45,896 nt of DNA, from NCBI GenBank assembly GCA_030431755.1, contig JAUIIK010000027.1, positions 1-45,896 on the forward strand, written 5' to 3'. This stretch comes from Chloroflexia bacterium (GTDB lineage: Bacteria; Chloroflexota; Chloroflexia; Thermomicrobiales; CFX8). Both the position numbers and the translations under genes were made by a program. Within the stretch, counting starts at the first letter, position 1. Each line of letters begins with the position of its first letter. This document shows positions 26,258 to 35,223 of this stretch, piece by piece. The notes beneath the pieces were generated by a model that worked only from the letters and a program-made list of their open reading frames with translations, made no database searches and was not told where the DNA came from.

Positions 26258-26896
26258 ATGCGCATCGATACTCGGACTGTCCACGGCATCATCCTCATCT
26301 GCACGTTCATCGCGCTCGCCACGTCAGTGACCGTCCTCACGTTCCCCATCTGGACCGTTGAGCTTGCCAACCTCATTACGCCATTTCTCGTTGTGTATAT
26401 CGTGCTCGTGATGCCGGTCATACTCGTTGGCACTGCCCTGAGTGGCGTCGCTAGCTTGATCCTTGACATCTGGCAACGCAACATCCTGGCCCCGTTGCCG
26501 CTGGTGATCCTGGCCCTGGGCCTGGTCGCATTCTGGTATTTGCCGGTCAACGAGTGGTTCTATCGAGCGGAGTTCAACATCCTCTATGGCAGGCGACAGA
26601 CTGTCGTTGAGGAGATCGAGGCCAGCGAGCTACAGCCGAATGTAGAGTGCTGCGATAGCCTCATCTACCTCGGAAATGGGAGACGCATCCTTTCCCGTGG
26701 TCACGGCGAGGTGCTGTACGACGAACGGGAGGGAGAAACACTCGTTTTCTTCTTCACATATCACGGCATCCTCGACAACTACGAGGGGTACTTGTACCGG
26801 TCGGGGCCAGACCGTCCGGAGAGCTGCTTCAACGGCGAGACAGCGCTCACCATCGTGAAGATGCGCGAGCATTGGTACTGGATGTCGTGTACCTGA
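26258..26896 (+). CDS. Hypothetical membrane protein, three TM helices plus soluble C-terminal domain
   Basis: I do not recognise the family. With the ATG at 26258 the protein has 212 residues. Hydrophobic segments lie at about 9-30, 38-66 and 75-95. A soluble domain (about 100-212) follows, rich in aromatic and charged residues, with a CC pair at 131-132 and further cysteines at 190 and 211, which would suit disulfides if the domain is outside the membrane. An upstream in-frame start at 26207 would add 17 residues but breaks into Cys-rich sequence. No strong Shine-Dalgarno is seen for either. It stands alone between a repeat element and a gene-free stretch. Confidence 0.55.
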   Translation: MRIDTRTVHGIILICTFIALATSVTVLTFPIWTVELANLITPFLVVYIVLVMPVILVGTALSGVASLILDIWQRNILAPLPLVILALGLVAFWYLPVNEWFYRAEFNILYGRRQTVVEEIEASELQPNVECCDSLIYLGNGRRILSRGHGEVLYDEREGETLVFFFTYHGILDNYEGYLYRSGPDRPESCFNGETALTIVKMREHWYWMSCT

Positions 26897-27243
26897 CTGC
26901 CGCCGCTTCAATCCAACCAGGGCTGGAACTGCGCGCCAACTCGTCTCGCAACCACACCAACGCCTTCAACGCCGTCGACCAACGGACGACACGCTAACCC
27001 CGACGACGCTGCACGCGCTCTAACTGCTGATGTAAGTCTGATTTGACAGGAACAGACCAGCATACAAGCGTGTCAGTTCGATCGAAGCTGTCGCCTGGAC
27101 CCGCTTACGGGCGCAAGAGATTTCAGCGCAGCGAGCCACCGGTGTTCGTCTGCGTGCCGCAAAGCCTCCGCTCCGGTCGAGGTGACGTGGGAGGCGGCAT
27201 GGGCTCTTGATCCCGAGTTCAATCGCAATTCGAGGATCCGCGG
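26897..27243. other. Gene-free stretch with a degenerate inverted-repeat remnant
   Basis: No gene is evident. TGTCAGTTCGATCGAAGC (27071-27088) and GCTCCGGTCGAGGTGAC (about 27169-27185) look like decayed termini of the TGTCATTTCGA repeat family seen at 10015-10097. AGAGATTTCAG at about 27116 resembles its inner part. Confidence 0.4.
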
Positions 27244-28092
27244 CTAGACCTCGACGACCGTGCCGACGCTGCAGAAGAAGAAGCGCTCCCCGAACTCGTG
27301 TGCCAGACGGGCGGCGACCCGCGGGCCGGTGCAGTGGGAGACGCCGATGCGCCCGATGTCGAACTCATGGAGCGCGGCAATCGTCCCATCGACCTGCTCA
27401 TCGCTGACCGGGCCGAGATGCGTGCCGCCCATCACGGTGTGGAAACGGCTCTTGCCAGTCTGCTCACGGATATAGGTCAGAATGTTGATCAACCCGGCAT
27501 GCGAACAGCCGAGGACCACGAACAAGCCCTCCGGTGTGTCGATGACAACGGTCTGATCATCGCGGATCGGATCGACGACGAGCTTGCCGCTTTCGTCGAT
27601 GTGATGCAGATCCTGATCGCCGAACTCGAAGTCGGTCACACGCGGCACTTCGCCGGTCATCGCCAGGCCGGGCGCGATCTCGGTCCAACCGGCCTCCAGC
27701 TGGAAGCTCGCGCCGGCGGTCTCGAGTGCTGGCCGATTGTGCGGCACGCCGATGTAGGCGAGATCCTCGCCGCGCTTGGAAAAGCTCTGCTTGAAGAGAT
27801 GCGGGTGGGCGTGGACAGGCACTGCATTGCGTTCCGCGCCCACCCGCAGCGTCTGAATCGCGTTCAGCAAGCCGCCGGTGTGGTCGGCGTGGTGGTGGCT
27901 GATCAGGATCGCCCGGGCATCCGCCAGCGGCACCCCGAAGAGCCGTGCATTGTTCAGGAATGCAGTCGACTGCCCGGTGTCGAAGAGATACGCTCCCTGC
28001 TCCGTCTCGATCCAGACCGACCAGCCATGCTCGGCAAGCGCGCCGGTGTTGCCATAGACCGAATTCTCACAGAGCACCGTCGCACGAATCAT
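27244..28092 (-). CDS. MBL-fold metallo-hydrolase (dihydropteroate-synthase-like subfamily)
   Basis: The metallo-beta-lactamase metal motif HHHADHTGG (H66, H68, D70, H71) is intact. Further ligands follow in VLGCSHAGLINIL and GVSHCTGP. The opening ENSVYGN and the GCSHAG motif place it with the archaeal/bacterial group related to RFA-P synthase and 7,8-dihydropterin-linked enzymes; those annotations are often transferred loosely. It is soluble, 282 residues, and probably hydrolyses a phosphate ester, lactone or thioester. It is divergent from the SBP operon, sharing the roughly 190-base intergenic region that holds the palindromic operator. Substrate unknown. Confidence 0.85.
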   Translation of the reverse strand: MIRATVLCENSVYGNTGALAEHGWSVWIETEQGAYLFDTGQSTAFLNNARLFGVPLADARAILISHHHADHTGGLLNAIQTLRVGAERNAVPVHAHPHLFKQSFSKRGEDLAYIGVPHNRPALETAGASFQLEAGWTEIAPGLAMTGEVPRVTDFEFGDQDLHHIDESGKLVVDPIRDDQTVVIDTPEGLFVVLGCSHAGLINILTYIREQTGKSRFHTVMGGTHLGPVSDEQVDGTIAALHEFDIGRIGVSHCTGPRVAARLAHEFGERFFFCSVGTVVEV

Positions 28093-28217
28093 CGCATTGA
28101 TCTATCTACTTACCACAAGGGCCGGAGCCATCGGGCGGAGAGAACTGCCCACTACATCATAATCCCATCCACGCAGCCGGGTGTAGCAGATCACAAGATC
28201 CGCCGGGCCGCGAGTGC

Positions 28218-28246
28218 TTGACATTATTGATACTATGTATCAATAA
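28218..28246 (+). promoter_or_regulatory. Promoter/operator palindrome of the SBP-permease operon
   Basis: A TTGACA -35 box (28218-28223) is followed at once by a perfect palindrome, TTATTGATAC-TAT-GTATCAATAA (28224-28246). It fills the usual spacer and -10 position and is strikingly AT-rich for this genome. A bound dimeric regulator would block RNA polymerase. No regulator gene lies next to it. The -10 itself (CAATAA at 17-base spacing) is poor. Confidence 0.65.
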
Positions 28247-28284
28247 GAACATGACCGTATGCTCCAACAATGAGGAATGGGAGA

Positions 28285-29889
28285 ATGAACGTGCGTAGCT
28301 GGCTATTGATCCTCGCCGTCGTGTTGACGGGCACGCTTGTTGCCTGCGGCGACGACGATGATAGTGAAAACATTGGCAACGGTGAGTCGCCAACAGCAGC
28401 GGCGGAAGACCACGCGACGGAAACCGGGGAAGCAACCGAGGTCGTCAGCACATCGAGCGGCGAATTGCGTATCGCGGGCAGCTTCGTGCCGGCAACACTC
28501 CAGCCGCTCGAGGACGGCTACAGCATCGTGCAGTTCGGCCTGGCCGAGACATTGACGCGCATCTCGGCAGACCAGCAAGTCGAGCCGTGGCTGGCAGAGT
28601 CGATCACGAGCGAGGACGATACCGTCTGGACGATTACTCTCCGTGACAACGCCACATTCTGGAATGGCGATCCAGTCGACGCTGCGGCTGTCGTCGCATC
28701 GCTTGCGTGGTCGTTGGAGAACATCCCGTCAGCGCCCCAGTATCTTGACGCGGCAGTCGAGCTTGAAGCTATCGACGAGCGCACCGTCGAGCTGCGGCTC
28801 CCCGAGGCCACTCCAGCGCTTCCAAACAACCTCGCGACGTTCCACCTCCTCATCACCGTGCCCGACGAGTCAGCCTTCAGCGGCTACCAGTACACTGGGC
28901 CCTACCAGCCGGTCGACCACACGCCCGATACCGAGATGCGGCTCGAAGCGTACCCGGATCATTGGGCCGGGCCGCCGCCCTTTGCCGCGGTCGAGGTCAA
29001 GCTGGTCCGGGATGCGAACGCGCGCATGCTCGCCTTGCAGTCCGGTGAGGTTGATCTGGTCAACCAGGTCCCGGCGGAGCTTGCCAGCAACCCCGGAGCC
29101 GGCATCGAGGTAGTCACGACACCGTCGACCCGCGTGCACTACATCATCCTCAACCACCAGACACCGCCGTTCAACGACCCGGCGGTGCGGGAAGCCTTCT
29201 CTATCGCGATTGATCGTGACATTCTCAACGAGATTGCCCTGTCCGGGCGAGGCACGCCCACCTGGGGGCCGTTCGCGGAAGGTCTCGGGCTGCCGACCAT
29301 CGATCCGCTGACCCTCGATCTGGAGCGGGCCGCCAGCGTGCTGGACGAGGCCGGGTGGACCGTCGGTGACAACGGCGTTCGCGAGAAAGATGGCGAACCT
29401 CTGGAACTCACGCTTCTGACCTATGCAAGCAGACCGGAGCTGCCGGTCATCGCTGTCTCGATCCAGGATCAGCTTGGCCAGCTGGGCTTCGACATCACCA
29501 TCGAACAGAGTGAAGATATCGTCGCCTCGCTCTCCGATCCAGCCTTCGACGCAGGCATGTTCTCGGTGAACCTGGTGCCTATTGGCGATCCGCGCTATGC
29601 CTTCAATGTCACGCTGATCGATGTCGCGATCTACAACTACGGTGGCTACTCGAACGCCCGGCTCAATGAGATCATGACGGAGTTGCAGACCGAGCGAGAC
29701 GAGAGCGCCCGTGAAGCGCTCATCATCGAAGCGCAAGAGATCGTCGCCGCGGACTTCGCAAACACCTATCTCATATCAGCGCCGCGCATCGTGGCCTATA
29801 GAACGGATGCGGTTGCGCCATTCACACTCCACCCGAATGATCTTTACCAGATAGATGAGACCTTACGGCCGGCATCGAGCGGCAGCTAG
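28285..29889 (+). CDS. ABC transporter substrate-binding lipoprotein (SBP_bac_5, peptide/nickel type)
   Basis: The lipoprotein signal MNVRSWLLILAVVL...LVAC places the lipidated Cys about residue 21, followed by an Asp-rich linker. The body matches family 5 solute-binding proteins: WTITLRDNATFWNGDPV, VREAFSIAIDRD, and a C-terminal lobe ending in RPASSG. It captures oligopeptides, nickel chelates or similar ligands outside the membrane. The ATG at 28285 is preferred over 28270 because GAGGAATGGGAG precedes it and the shorter signal peptide is typical. The two permease genes follow with gaps of 12 and 1 bases, forming one operon. No ATPase gene follows. Confidence 0.88.
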   Translation: MNVRSWLLILAVVLTGTLVACGDDDDSENIGNGESPTAAAEDHATETGEATEVVSTSSGELRIAGSFVPATLQPLEDGYSIVQFGLAETLTRISADQQVEPWLAESITSEDDTVWTITLRDNATFWNGDPVDAAAVVASLAWSLENIPSAPQYLDAAVELEAIDERTVELRLPEATPALPNNLATFHLLITVPDESAFSGYQYTGPYQPVDHTPDTEMRLEAYPDHWAGPPPFAAVEVKLVRDANARMLALQSGEVDLVNQVPAELASNPGAGIEVVTTPSTRVHYIILNHQTPPFNDPAVREAFSIAIDRDILNEIALSGRGTPTWGPFAEGLGLPTIDPLTLDLERAASVLDEAGWTVGDNGVREKDGEPLELTLLTYASRPELPVIAVSIQDQLGQLGFDITIEQSEDIVASLSDPAFDAGMFSVNLVPIGDPRYAFNVTLIDVAIYNYGGYSNARLNEIMTELQTERDESAREALIIEAQEIVAADFANTYLISAPRIVAYRTDAVAPFTLHPNDLYQIDETLRPASSGS

Positions 29890-29901
29890 AGAGAACCGGG
29901 G

Positions 29902-30834
29902 ATGGCCCGCCTGCTGATCATGCGCATAGCGGCGATCATACCGATGTTGGTGGCCATCTCCGTTCTCGCATTCGGCCTGCACTCGCTCGCACCCGGCGAT
30001 CCGGCCCGCTTGCTCGTCGAAGCAAGCGGGCTCTCGCCGGCGCCACCCGAAGCCGTCGCCGCGAAACGCGCCGAGCTCAAGCTGGACCAACCCATAGCAA
30101 CACGCTATGTCACCTGGTTGGCGGGAGCGGCCCAGGGCGACCTGGGTCGCTCGTACCGCACCTATGAACCGGTGAGCCGGATGTACCTGGAACGGCTGCC
30201 GGCGACGCTGGCGCTGGCGGCGGCGGCCACGTTGATCAGCGCGACTGTGGCGATACCCCTCGGCATCTTCGCGGCATTCCGGCACGGTACGAGTATCGAC
30301 CGAGCCGCGCAATTCATCGCCGTGTTTGGGGCCGCCGCGCCCGGCTTCTGGGTGGCGTTGATGCTGACCTACCTCTTTGGCGCGCGGCTCGGGTGGTTGC
30401 CGGTCTTCGGATCCGTCACGCCGCGCGGCATCATCCTGCCGGCCCTCGTCGTGGCGCTGCCGTTCATCTCGATCCTCACGCGCCTCACGCGTGCGTCGGC
30501 GCTCGATGTGCTCTCAAGCGACTTCATCAACGTCGCGCGCATGAAGGGGCTACGTGAATCCGCTATTGCGCTAAGACACGCGCTGCCAAATGTGCTGGTC
30601 CAGATCACGCCCCTCCTCAGCCTGGAGCTGGCCGGGCTGTTGAGCGGCGCGGCGGTCGTCGAGTATGTCTTCGCCTGGCCGGGCATCGGCCGACTGGCCG
30701 TCGATAGCGCATTGCTCCGCGACACTCCGGTCGTCGTCGGCTTTGCCGTGGCCACCGGCATTGCCTTCGCGCTGGCGAACCTCGCGGCCGATATCATCAT
30801 CGCCCTCATTGACCCGCGTCAACGCGCGGTCTGA
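29902..30834 (+). CDS. Peptide/nickel ABC transporter permease, DppB/NikB type
   Basis: The protein has 310 residues and about six transmembrane helices. The N-terminus shows the DppB pattern LAPGDPARLLVE, then LDQPIATRYVTWL and GDLGRSY. The cytoplasmic EAA-type loop is FINVARMKGLRESAIALRHALPN (shortened: NVARMKGLRES, HALPNVL), which docks on an ATPase. It pairs with the downstream permease and the lipoprotein. An exact substrate cannot be inferred. Its stop is separated from the next ATG by a single base. Confidence 0.88.
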   Translation: MARLLIMRIAAIIPMLVAISVLAFGLHSLAPGDPARLLVEASGLSPAPPEAVAAKRAELKLDQPIATRYVTWLAGAAQGDLGRSYRTYEPVSRMYLERLPATLALAAAATLISATVAIPLGIFAAFRHGTSIDRAAQFIAVFGAAAPGFWVALMLTYLFGARLGWLPVFGSVTPRGIILPALVVALPFISILTRLTRASALDVLSSDFINVARMKGLRESAIALRHALPNVLVQITPLLSLELAGLLSGAAVVEYVFAWPGIGRLAVDSALLRDTPVVVGFAVATGIAFALANLAADIIIALIDPRQRAV

Positions 30835-30835
30835 G

Positions 30836-31678
30836 ATGCTTGCGCGCGCGTCCACCTACTCCGGCCGTTTGCGACGCCACAGCCTGCTCGGTAGCAGCGC
30901 GGTCCTGGCAGCGCTTGTGCTTGCGATGATCGCGCTCATCGGTCCCGTCGTCTGGTCAACTGATCCGCTCGCGAACAATCCGCTCGAGCGCCTGCAAAAT
31001 CCATCGCTATCCCACCCGGCCGGGACAGACCTCTACGGCCGCGACATCCTGGCCCGGCTCCTGACCGGCGCGCGCTGGACGTTGCTCGGCGCGTGTCTGG
31101 TCTCGCTCACGGTTAATCTCGTTGGCCTCGCCGTCGCGATGCTCGCAACCACCGGCCGCACCGTTGACATCACCATTGGGCGCTTGCTCGAAGCGCTGCT
31201 GGCAGTACCCGGCCTCGTCATCGCCCTGGCGCTCACCTCGATTCTTGGCCCATCGTTTCGCAATCTGCTCTTCGCTCTGTCACTATCAGGATGGCCCTGG
31301 TACGCACGTCTCTATCGCGGCGTGATCCTCACTGAACTCTCGCGGGAATACATTGAAGGCGCAAGAGCGCTGGGCGCTAGCCGTTCGCGCCTGCTCTTCC
31401 GGCACGTGCTTCCAAACATCGTGGGGCCGGTGCTCGTCCTCGCGACGGCGAACCTGGGCTTCATCATGCTCAACCTCGCCGCACTGTCATTTCTGGGACT
31501 CGGCATTCAACCGCCCACCCCTGAGTGGGGCGCGATGGTCAGCGAATCGCGCACCTACCTGCAATCACACCCCTGGCAGGTAATCGCGCCGGGTGCAGCG
31601 ATCATGCTCGCCGTGCTGGTTGTCAACCTCACCGGCGACGCCCTGCGCGACCGCCTCGACCCACGTTTCCGGGTCTGA
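30836..31678 (+). CDS. Peptide/nickel ABC transporter permease, DppC/NikC type
   Basis: The protein has 280 residues. An N-terminal helix is followed by HPAGTDLYGRDILARLLTGARW (hallmark: GTDLYGRDIL), then five helices. The EAA loop EYIEGARALGASRSRLLFRHVLPN is shortened here to YIEGARALGAS and RHVLPNIVGP. LSFLGLGIQPPTPEWGAM is the family's late motif (FLGLGIQPPTPEWG). The start at 30836, one base after the upstream stop, gives the normal DppC length; the longer open frame from 30665 overlaps the dppB-like gene and is not used. The DppD/DppF ATPases must be encoded elsewhere. Confidence 0.88.
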   Translation: MLARASTYSGRLRRHSLLGSSAVLAALVLAMIALIGPVVWSTDPLANNPLERLQNPSLSHPAGTDLYGRDILARLLTGARWTLLGACLVSLTVNLVGLAVAMLATTGRTVDITIGRLLEALLAVPGLVIALALTSILGPSFRNLLFALSLSGWPWYARLYRGVILTELSREYIEGARALGASRSRLLFRHVLPNIVGPVLVLATANLGFIMLNLAALSFLGLGIQPPTPEWGAMVSESRTYLQSHPWQVIAPGAAIMLAVLVVNLTGDALRDRLDPRFRV

Positions 31679-31750
31679 GTACCGATCCAGCAGCCGCGTC
31701 TTGGTGTCTGGCGGTCTGGTGTCCCGTTCCGCGTCGGACCTGAGGCAACA

Positions 31751-33154
31751 TCAACGACAGTGGCCGCTCGGTGCAAGCTGCCAGCCGGCCGCTCGTTCGT
31801 ATGCGTGTCCGATGTCGAGCATCGTCTGCTCGTCAAATGGGCGGCCGACGATCTGGAGCCCGATCGGGAGGCCTCGACGATCGAATCCGCATGGCACCGA
31901 GAGCGCCGGCAGATGGGCCGCACTGAAGAGTGACAGGCAGCGCACGAATGCCTTGCGGAAGTCGATCCGCTGGCCGGCGAGCTCAACCGTCTCCTGGCCG
32001 CGCAATGGTGCGACAAGCGGGGTGCTTGGCGTGACAAAGACATCCACCGCTTCGAGCCGCTGACGCAGTTCCTCAGCCAGGGCCTGCATAGCCCGCCGGC
32101 CTTCGACGAGCGTGCGACCATCGATGACTGGCTGCCTCAGGTTTTGGAGCACATCCTCGCCGAAGTCCTCGGGTCGTGCAGCGAGCATATCAGCATGATA
32201 GTGAGCCGCTTCTGTCAAGATCCAGGGCCCGAGGCCGTCCGCCCTGTCGATTGGTAGCGGACGTTCGTCGTCCTGCACTTCGACGCCGAGATCTCGCAGG
32301 ACGTCGAGTGCCTCTTCGACAGACGCGCGCACATCATCTTCGAGCAGATCGAAGAAGAAGGGTCGCAGCACGCCAGCACGTAGACCATGCACATCGCTCG
32401 ACAGTTCTCCGGCGTAGTCGGGCACAGCCACCGGAACCGTCGCTGCATCGGCGGGATCGTAGCCGGCAATCACCCCTAGCAGCAGCGCCGTATCTTCGAC
32501 GTTCTGTGTCAGCGTACCGACGTGGTCGAAGGACGAAGCGAGCGGCATTACGCCCGCCTTGCTGACTCGCCCAAAGGTCGGCTTCAGGCCAACGACGCCA
32601 CAGAACGACGCGGGCAGCCGAATACTCCCGGCCGTATCCGTCCCAAGTGCGCCAGCCACCATGCCCGCCACGACCGCAACGGCCGATCCGCCGCTCGACC
32701 CACCCGGTACACGCTGAACATCCCACGAATTGCGCGCTGGCGGGTAATGTGGGTTCTCCGGCCCACCGAAGGCCAACTCATCCAGATTCGTCTTGCCGAG
32801 CAAGATCGCCCCGGCTTCACGCAATCGCCGCACTACCGTCGCATCCAGCGCCGCCACACGATCTCGGTAGACGGTCGAACCTCCGGTCGTCGGTAGACCG
32901 GAGACATCGAATACGTCTTTGAACGCAAGCGGCACGCCATGTAGCGGACCTCGAAGGTGGCCCCGCGCAAGTTCCTGCTCGGCCTGCGCCGCGTCTTCCA
33001 ACGCCTGTTCGGCGGTGATGGTGATGAATGCATGCAACCGCGGTTCAAGGCGTTCGATGCGCGCCAGGAACTGCTGCGTAACTTCGACGGGGGACAGCCC
33101 GCCACGTCGTATGCCTGCCGCCGTTTCCATCACGCCAGGACCCACTCGCCGCAC
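31751..33154 (-). CDS. Amidase-signature enzyme (GatA/amidase family)
   Basis: The Ser-cisSer-Lys triad is visible: K79 in AFKDVF, cis-serine S153 in PGGSSGGSA, and nucleophile S177 in GTDTAGSIRLPA. The spacing is the family standard (24 residues between the serines). The C-terminal part ends with GLPIGLQIVGRPFDE, typical of amidases. At 467 residues it could be an amide hydrolase or a GatA-like subunit. No gatB or gatC lies nearby, so a stand-alone amidase is likelier. The GTG start at 33154 has GGGAGG 4-5 bases upstream; a later ATG at 33130 lacks one. It sits just downstream of the exporter operon on the same strand. Confidence 0.87.
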   Translation of the reverse strand: MRRVGPGVMETAAGIRRGGLSPVEVTQQFLARIERLEPRLHAFITITAEQALEDAAQAEQELARGHLRGPLHGVPLAFKDVFDVSGLPTTGGSTVYRDRVAALDATVVRRLREAGAILLGKTNLDELAFGGPENPHYPPARNSWDVQRVPGGSSGGSAVAVVAGMVAGALGTDTAGSIRLPASFCGVVGLKPTFGRVSKAGVMPLASSFDHVGTLTQNVEDTALLLGVIAGYDPADAATVPVAVPDYAGELSSDVHGLRAGVLRPFFFDLLEDDVRASVEEALDVLRDLGVEVQDDERPLPIDRADGLGPWILTEAAHYHADMLAARPEDFGEDVLQNLRQPVIDGRTLVEGRRAMQALAEELRQRLEAVDVFVTPSTPLVAPLRGQETVELAGQRIDFRKAFVRCLSLFSAAHLPALSVPCGFDRRGLPIGLQIVGRPFDEQTMLDIGHAYERAAGWQLAPSGHCR

Positions 33155-33175
33155 GCCGCCTCCCTGCTATCCCGG

Positions 33176-34252
33176 TCAGGCTGTCGACGCCTCCCACTTG
33201 AAGAGGCGTAGCGAGAGCAGCAGGCCAACGGTGGCGGTCACGACCATGATCAGGATGTTGAACCACTCGTCGGGCAACGTCGCACCCCGCACCATCAGAT
33301 CGCGCATGGCGTCGGCGAGATACCGCAGCGGCATCGCGCGGGTGATCGGCTGGAGCCAGGCCGGGGCGCTGTCGACCGGGAAAAAGACGCCGGCCAGGAA
33401 AAGCATCGGAAAGGCGAAGGCATTGGCCAGCGCGTCGGCCGCCTCCTGATTCTTGGCGAAGGAGGAGATGACGAAGCCGAGCGACAGGAACGCCGTCGAA
33501 CCGATGATGACCATAATGAAGACGTTGATCAGGTTGCCGTCGATCCGCAGGTCGAAGAGCAGCTTGGCGAGGCCGATCAGAACGACAGCCTGGGCGAGCG
33601 CGATCGTCAGCTGGCTGGCGATACGAGCAACGATGAACTGGGACAACGGGAAGGGCGTCGCCTTGATCCGGCGCAGGATGCCCTTTTCACGGTAGGTCAC
33701 GAAGGCCGAGGCCAGTCCGATGAGCCCGGAATTCATGATCGACATCGCCAAAATACCCGGCACGAGAAAGTCGATGTAGCGCAGATCGTTTGTTGAAACC
33801 GGCGCAGTCGTGACCGTCACCGTGCGGGGTCCATCGAGCGCGTCAAGGTTGATCTGGTCCAGGAACTGCTGGACGGCGCTGAGCGCGATCTGGCTCTGCT
33901 GCGGGTTGCTTTCGTCGTAGTAGACCTGCGCGGCGACCTGCTCCGGTTGCTCGCCCGGCTCGAAGACGATGACGACCGAGCGGTTGCCATCTTCGAGCGC
34001 CTGCAATTCGCCGTCGGCAGTGCCGGTCGCAACGTCGAAGGCGGAGATGGTCTCCAGCTGTCCCGCGATCTCCTCACTGGTTGCATTCGTGTCAGCCCCG
34101 GCGATGCCGATATCGACCTCGAAATCCGTCGAGAAGAGGAAGCCGAACAAGACGATGAAAATCATGGGGAAAGCAAGGTTCCAGAAGAGCGCCATGCGGT
34201 TGCGGACGGTCATGCGGTAGTTCGCGAGAATCATGTGCAGCAGCGGTTTCAT
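33176..34252 (-). CDS. ABC-2 exporter permease with large extracytoplasmic domain
   Basis: There is one N-terminal helix (about 22-42, FWNLAFPMIFIVLFGFLFS). A soluble extracytoplasmic domain of about 130 residues follows. Five helices come after residue 170. YREKGILRRIKATP and PLSQFIVARI are the conserved cytoplasmic coupling segment of the daunorubicin-resistance/YhgE-like ABC-2 permeases. Its start overlaps the ATPase gene stop by four bases. It forms the membrane part of the exporter controlled by the upstream TetR. The long extracytoplasmic loop is typical of lipid or drug exporters of this class. Substrate unknown. Confidence 0.88.
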   Translation of the reverse strand: MKPLLHMILANYRMTVRNRMALFWNLAFPMIFIVLFGFLFSTDFEVDIGIAGADTNATSEEIAGQLETISAFDVATGTADGELQALEDGNRSVVIVFEPGEQPEQVAAQVYYDESNPQQSQIALSAVQQFLDQINLDALDGPRTVTVTTAPVSTNDLRYIDFLVPGILAMSIMNSGLIGLASAFVTYREKGILRRIKATPFPLSQFIVARIASQLTIALAQAVVLIGLAKLLFDLRIDGNLINVFIMVIIGSTAFLSLGFVISSFAKNQEAADALANAFAFPMLFLAGVFFPVDSAPAWLQPITRAMPLRYLADAMRDLMVRGATLPDEWFNILIMVVTATVGLLLSLRLFKWEASTA

Positions 34253-35223
34253 TCCCGCAGGCTCCGTCCGGTCAGATTGAGAAAGACATCTTCCAGATTC
34301 GCATTCGTCGTCGCGAGGTTGTCCAGCCGCAGGTCGATCTCCGTCGCGAGCGCGAGCAACGCCGTCAATGACGTCTGGACATCATGGGTGCGGATCGAGA
34401 GCTGGTCCTCGGCGATCTCCGCGTCGATGACTCCGGGCAATTCGCGAAACTGGTCGAGGTCGAGCCCGCGTGCAACACGCGCCCGGATGGTCGCTTCCTG
34501 TTCCAGGGATTGGATCAACCGCAGCGGCGTGTCGCAGGCGATGATCCGCCCAGTATCCATGATCGCCACACGGTCACAGAGCACCTCGGCTTCCTCCATA
34601 TAGTGCGTCGTCAGCACAATCGTCTTGCCCGCCGCACGCAGGCCGCTGATGACATCCCATAGGTTGCGCCGCGCCTGCGGGTCGAGGCCCGTCGTCGGCT
34701 CATCGAGAAAGACGATCTCGGGATCATTGACCAGTGCCAGCGCAATCGAGAGCCGTTGCTGCTGACCGCCGGAGAGTTGGTTGGCACGAGCATCCGACTT
34801 CTCCTCGAGCGATACCAGCGCCAGCAGTTGATCAATCCGCTCGCTGCTGGTATCGGCGTCATAGAGCGCCGCGAAGAGCGCGATCAGCTCGCGTACCGTC
34901 AGGTGGTCGAAAAGCGACGTCGTCTGGAGCTGGACGCCGATCAGATGCTTGACCCGGTTGGGCTCGCGGATCGCGTCGATGCCATTGACCTCGATCATGC
35001 CGCCGTCCGGCTCGCGGAGCCCCTCGATCATTTCGAGCGTGGTTGTCTTGCCGGCGCCGTTCGGACCGAGAATGCCGAAGATCTCGTCATCGCCGACTTC
35101 AAGATCGATATGGTCGACAGCCGTGAAGTCACCGTAGCGCTTGTGCAGCTGCACGACCTGGATCACCGCGCGGATGGCAGTCGTATCGCTGGTCGCTCCG
35201 CGCTGTGCTTGCGTACTCGTCAC
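34249..35223 (-). CDS. ABC-2 exporter ATP-binding protein (DrrA-like)
   Basis: The nucleotide-binding domain spans residues 21-250, with Walker A GPNGAGKT (53-60), signature LSGGQQQRL, Walker B IVFLDEPTTGLDP, and the H-loop in TTHYMEEAE. A C-terminal extension of about 75 residues matches the DrrA-type accessory domain. Unlike the first exporter in the window (5673-6620), the LSGGQ signature here is canonical, so the two systems are distinct. It overlaps the tetR stop by four bases and the permease start by four bases, giving a tightly coupled tetR-ATPase-permease operon. Confidence 0.9.
   Translation of the reverse strand: MTSTQAQRGATSDTTAIRAVIQVVQLHKRYGDFTAVDHIDLEVGDDEIFGILGPNGAGKTTTLEMIEGLREPDGGMIEVNGIDAIREPNRVKHLIGVQLQTTSLFDHLTVRELIALFAALYDADTSSERIDQLLALVSLEEKSDARANQLSGGQQQRLSIALALVNDPEIVFLDEPTTGLDPQARRNLWDVISGLRAAGKTIVLTTHYMEEAEVLCDRVAIMDTGRIIACDTPLRLIQSLEQEATIRARVARGLDLDQFRELPGVIDAEIAEDQLSIRTHDVQTSLTALLALATEIDLRLDNLATTNANLEDVFLNLTGRSLRE

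Noticed and set aside
27298-28221. A 307-residue open frame antisense to the MBL hydrolase
   Set aside because: The minus-strand gene has intact metal motifs; this frame has no domain and runs through the operon's promoter region.
30665-30835. N-terminal extension of the second permease back to 30665
   Set aside because: It would lie entirely within the first permease gene in another frame and adds Ser/Arg-rich sequence; the ATG at 30836 gives the normal family length.
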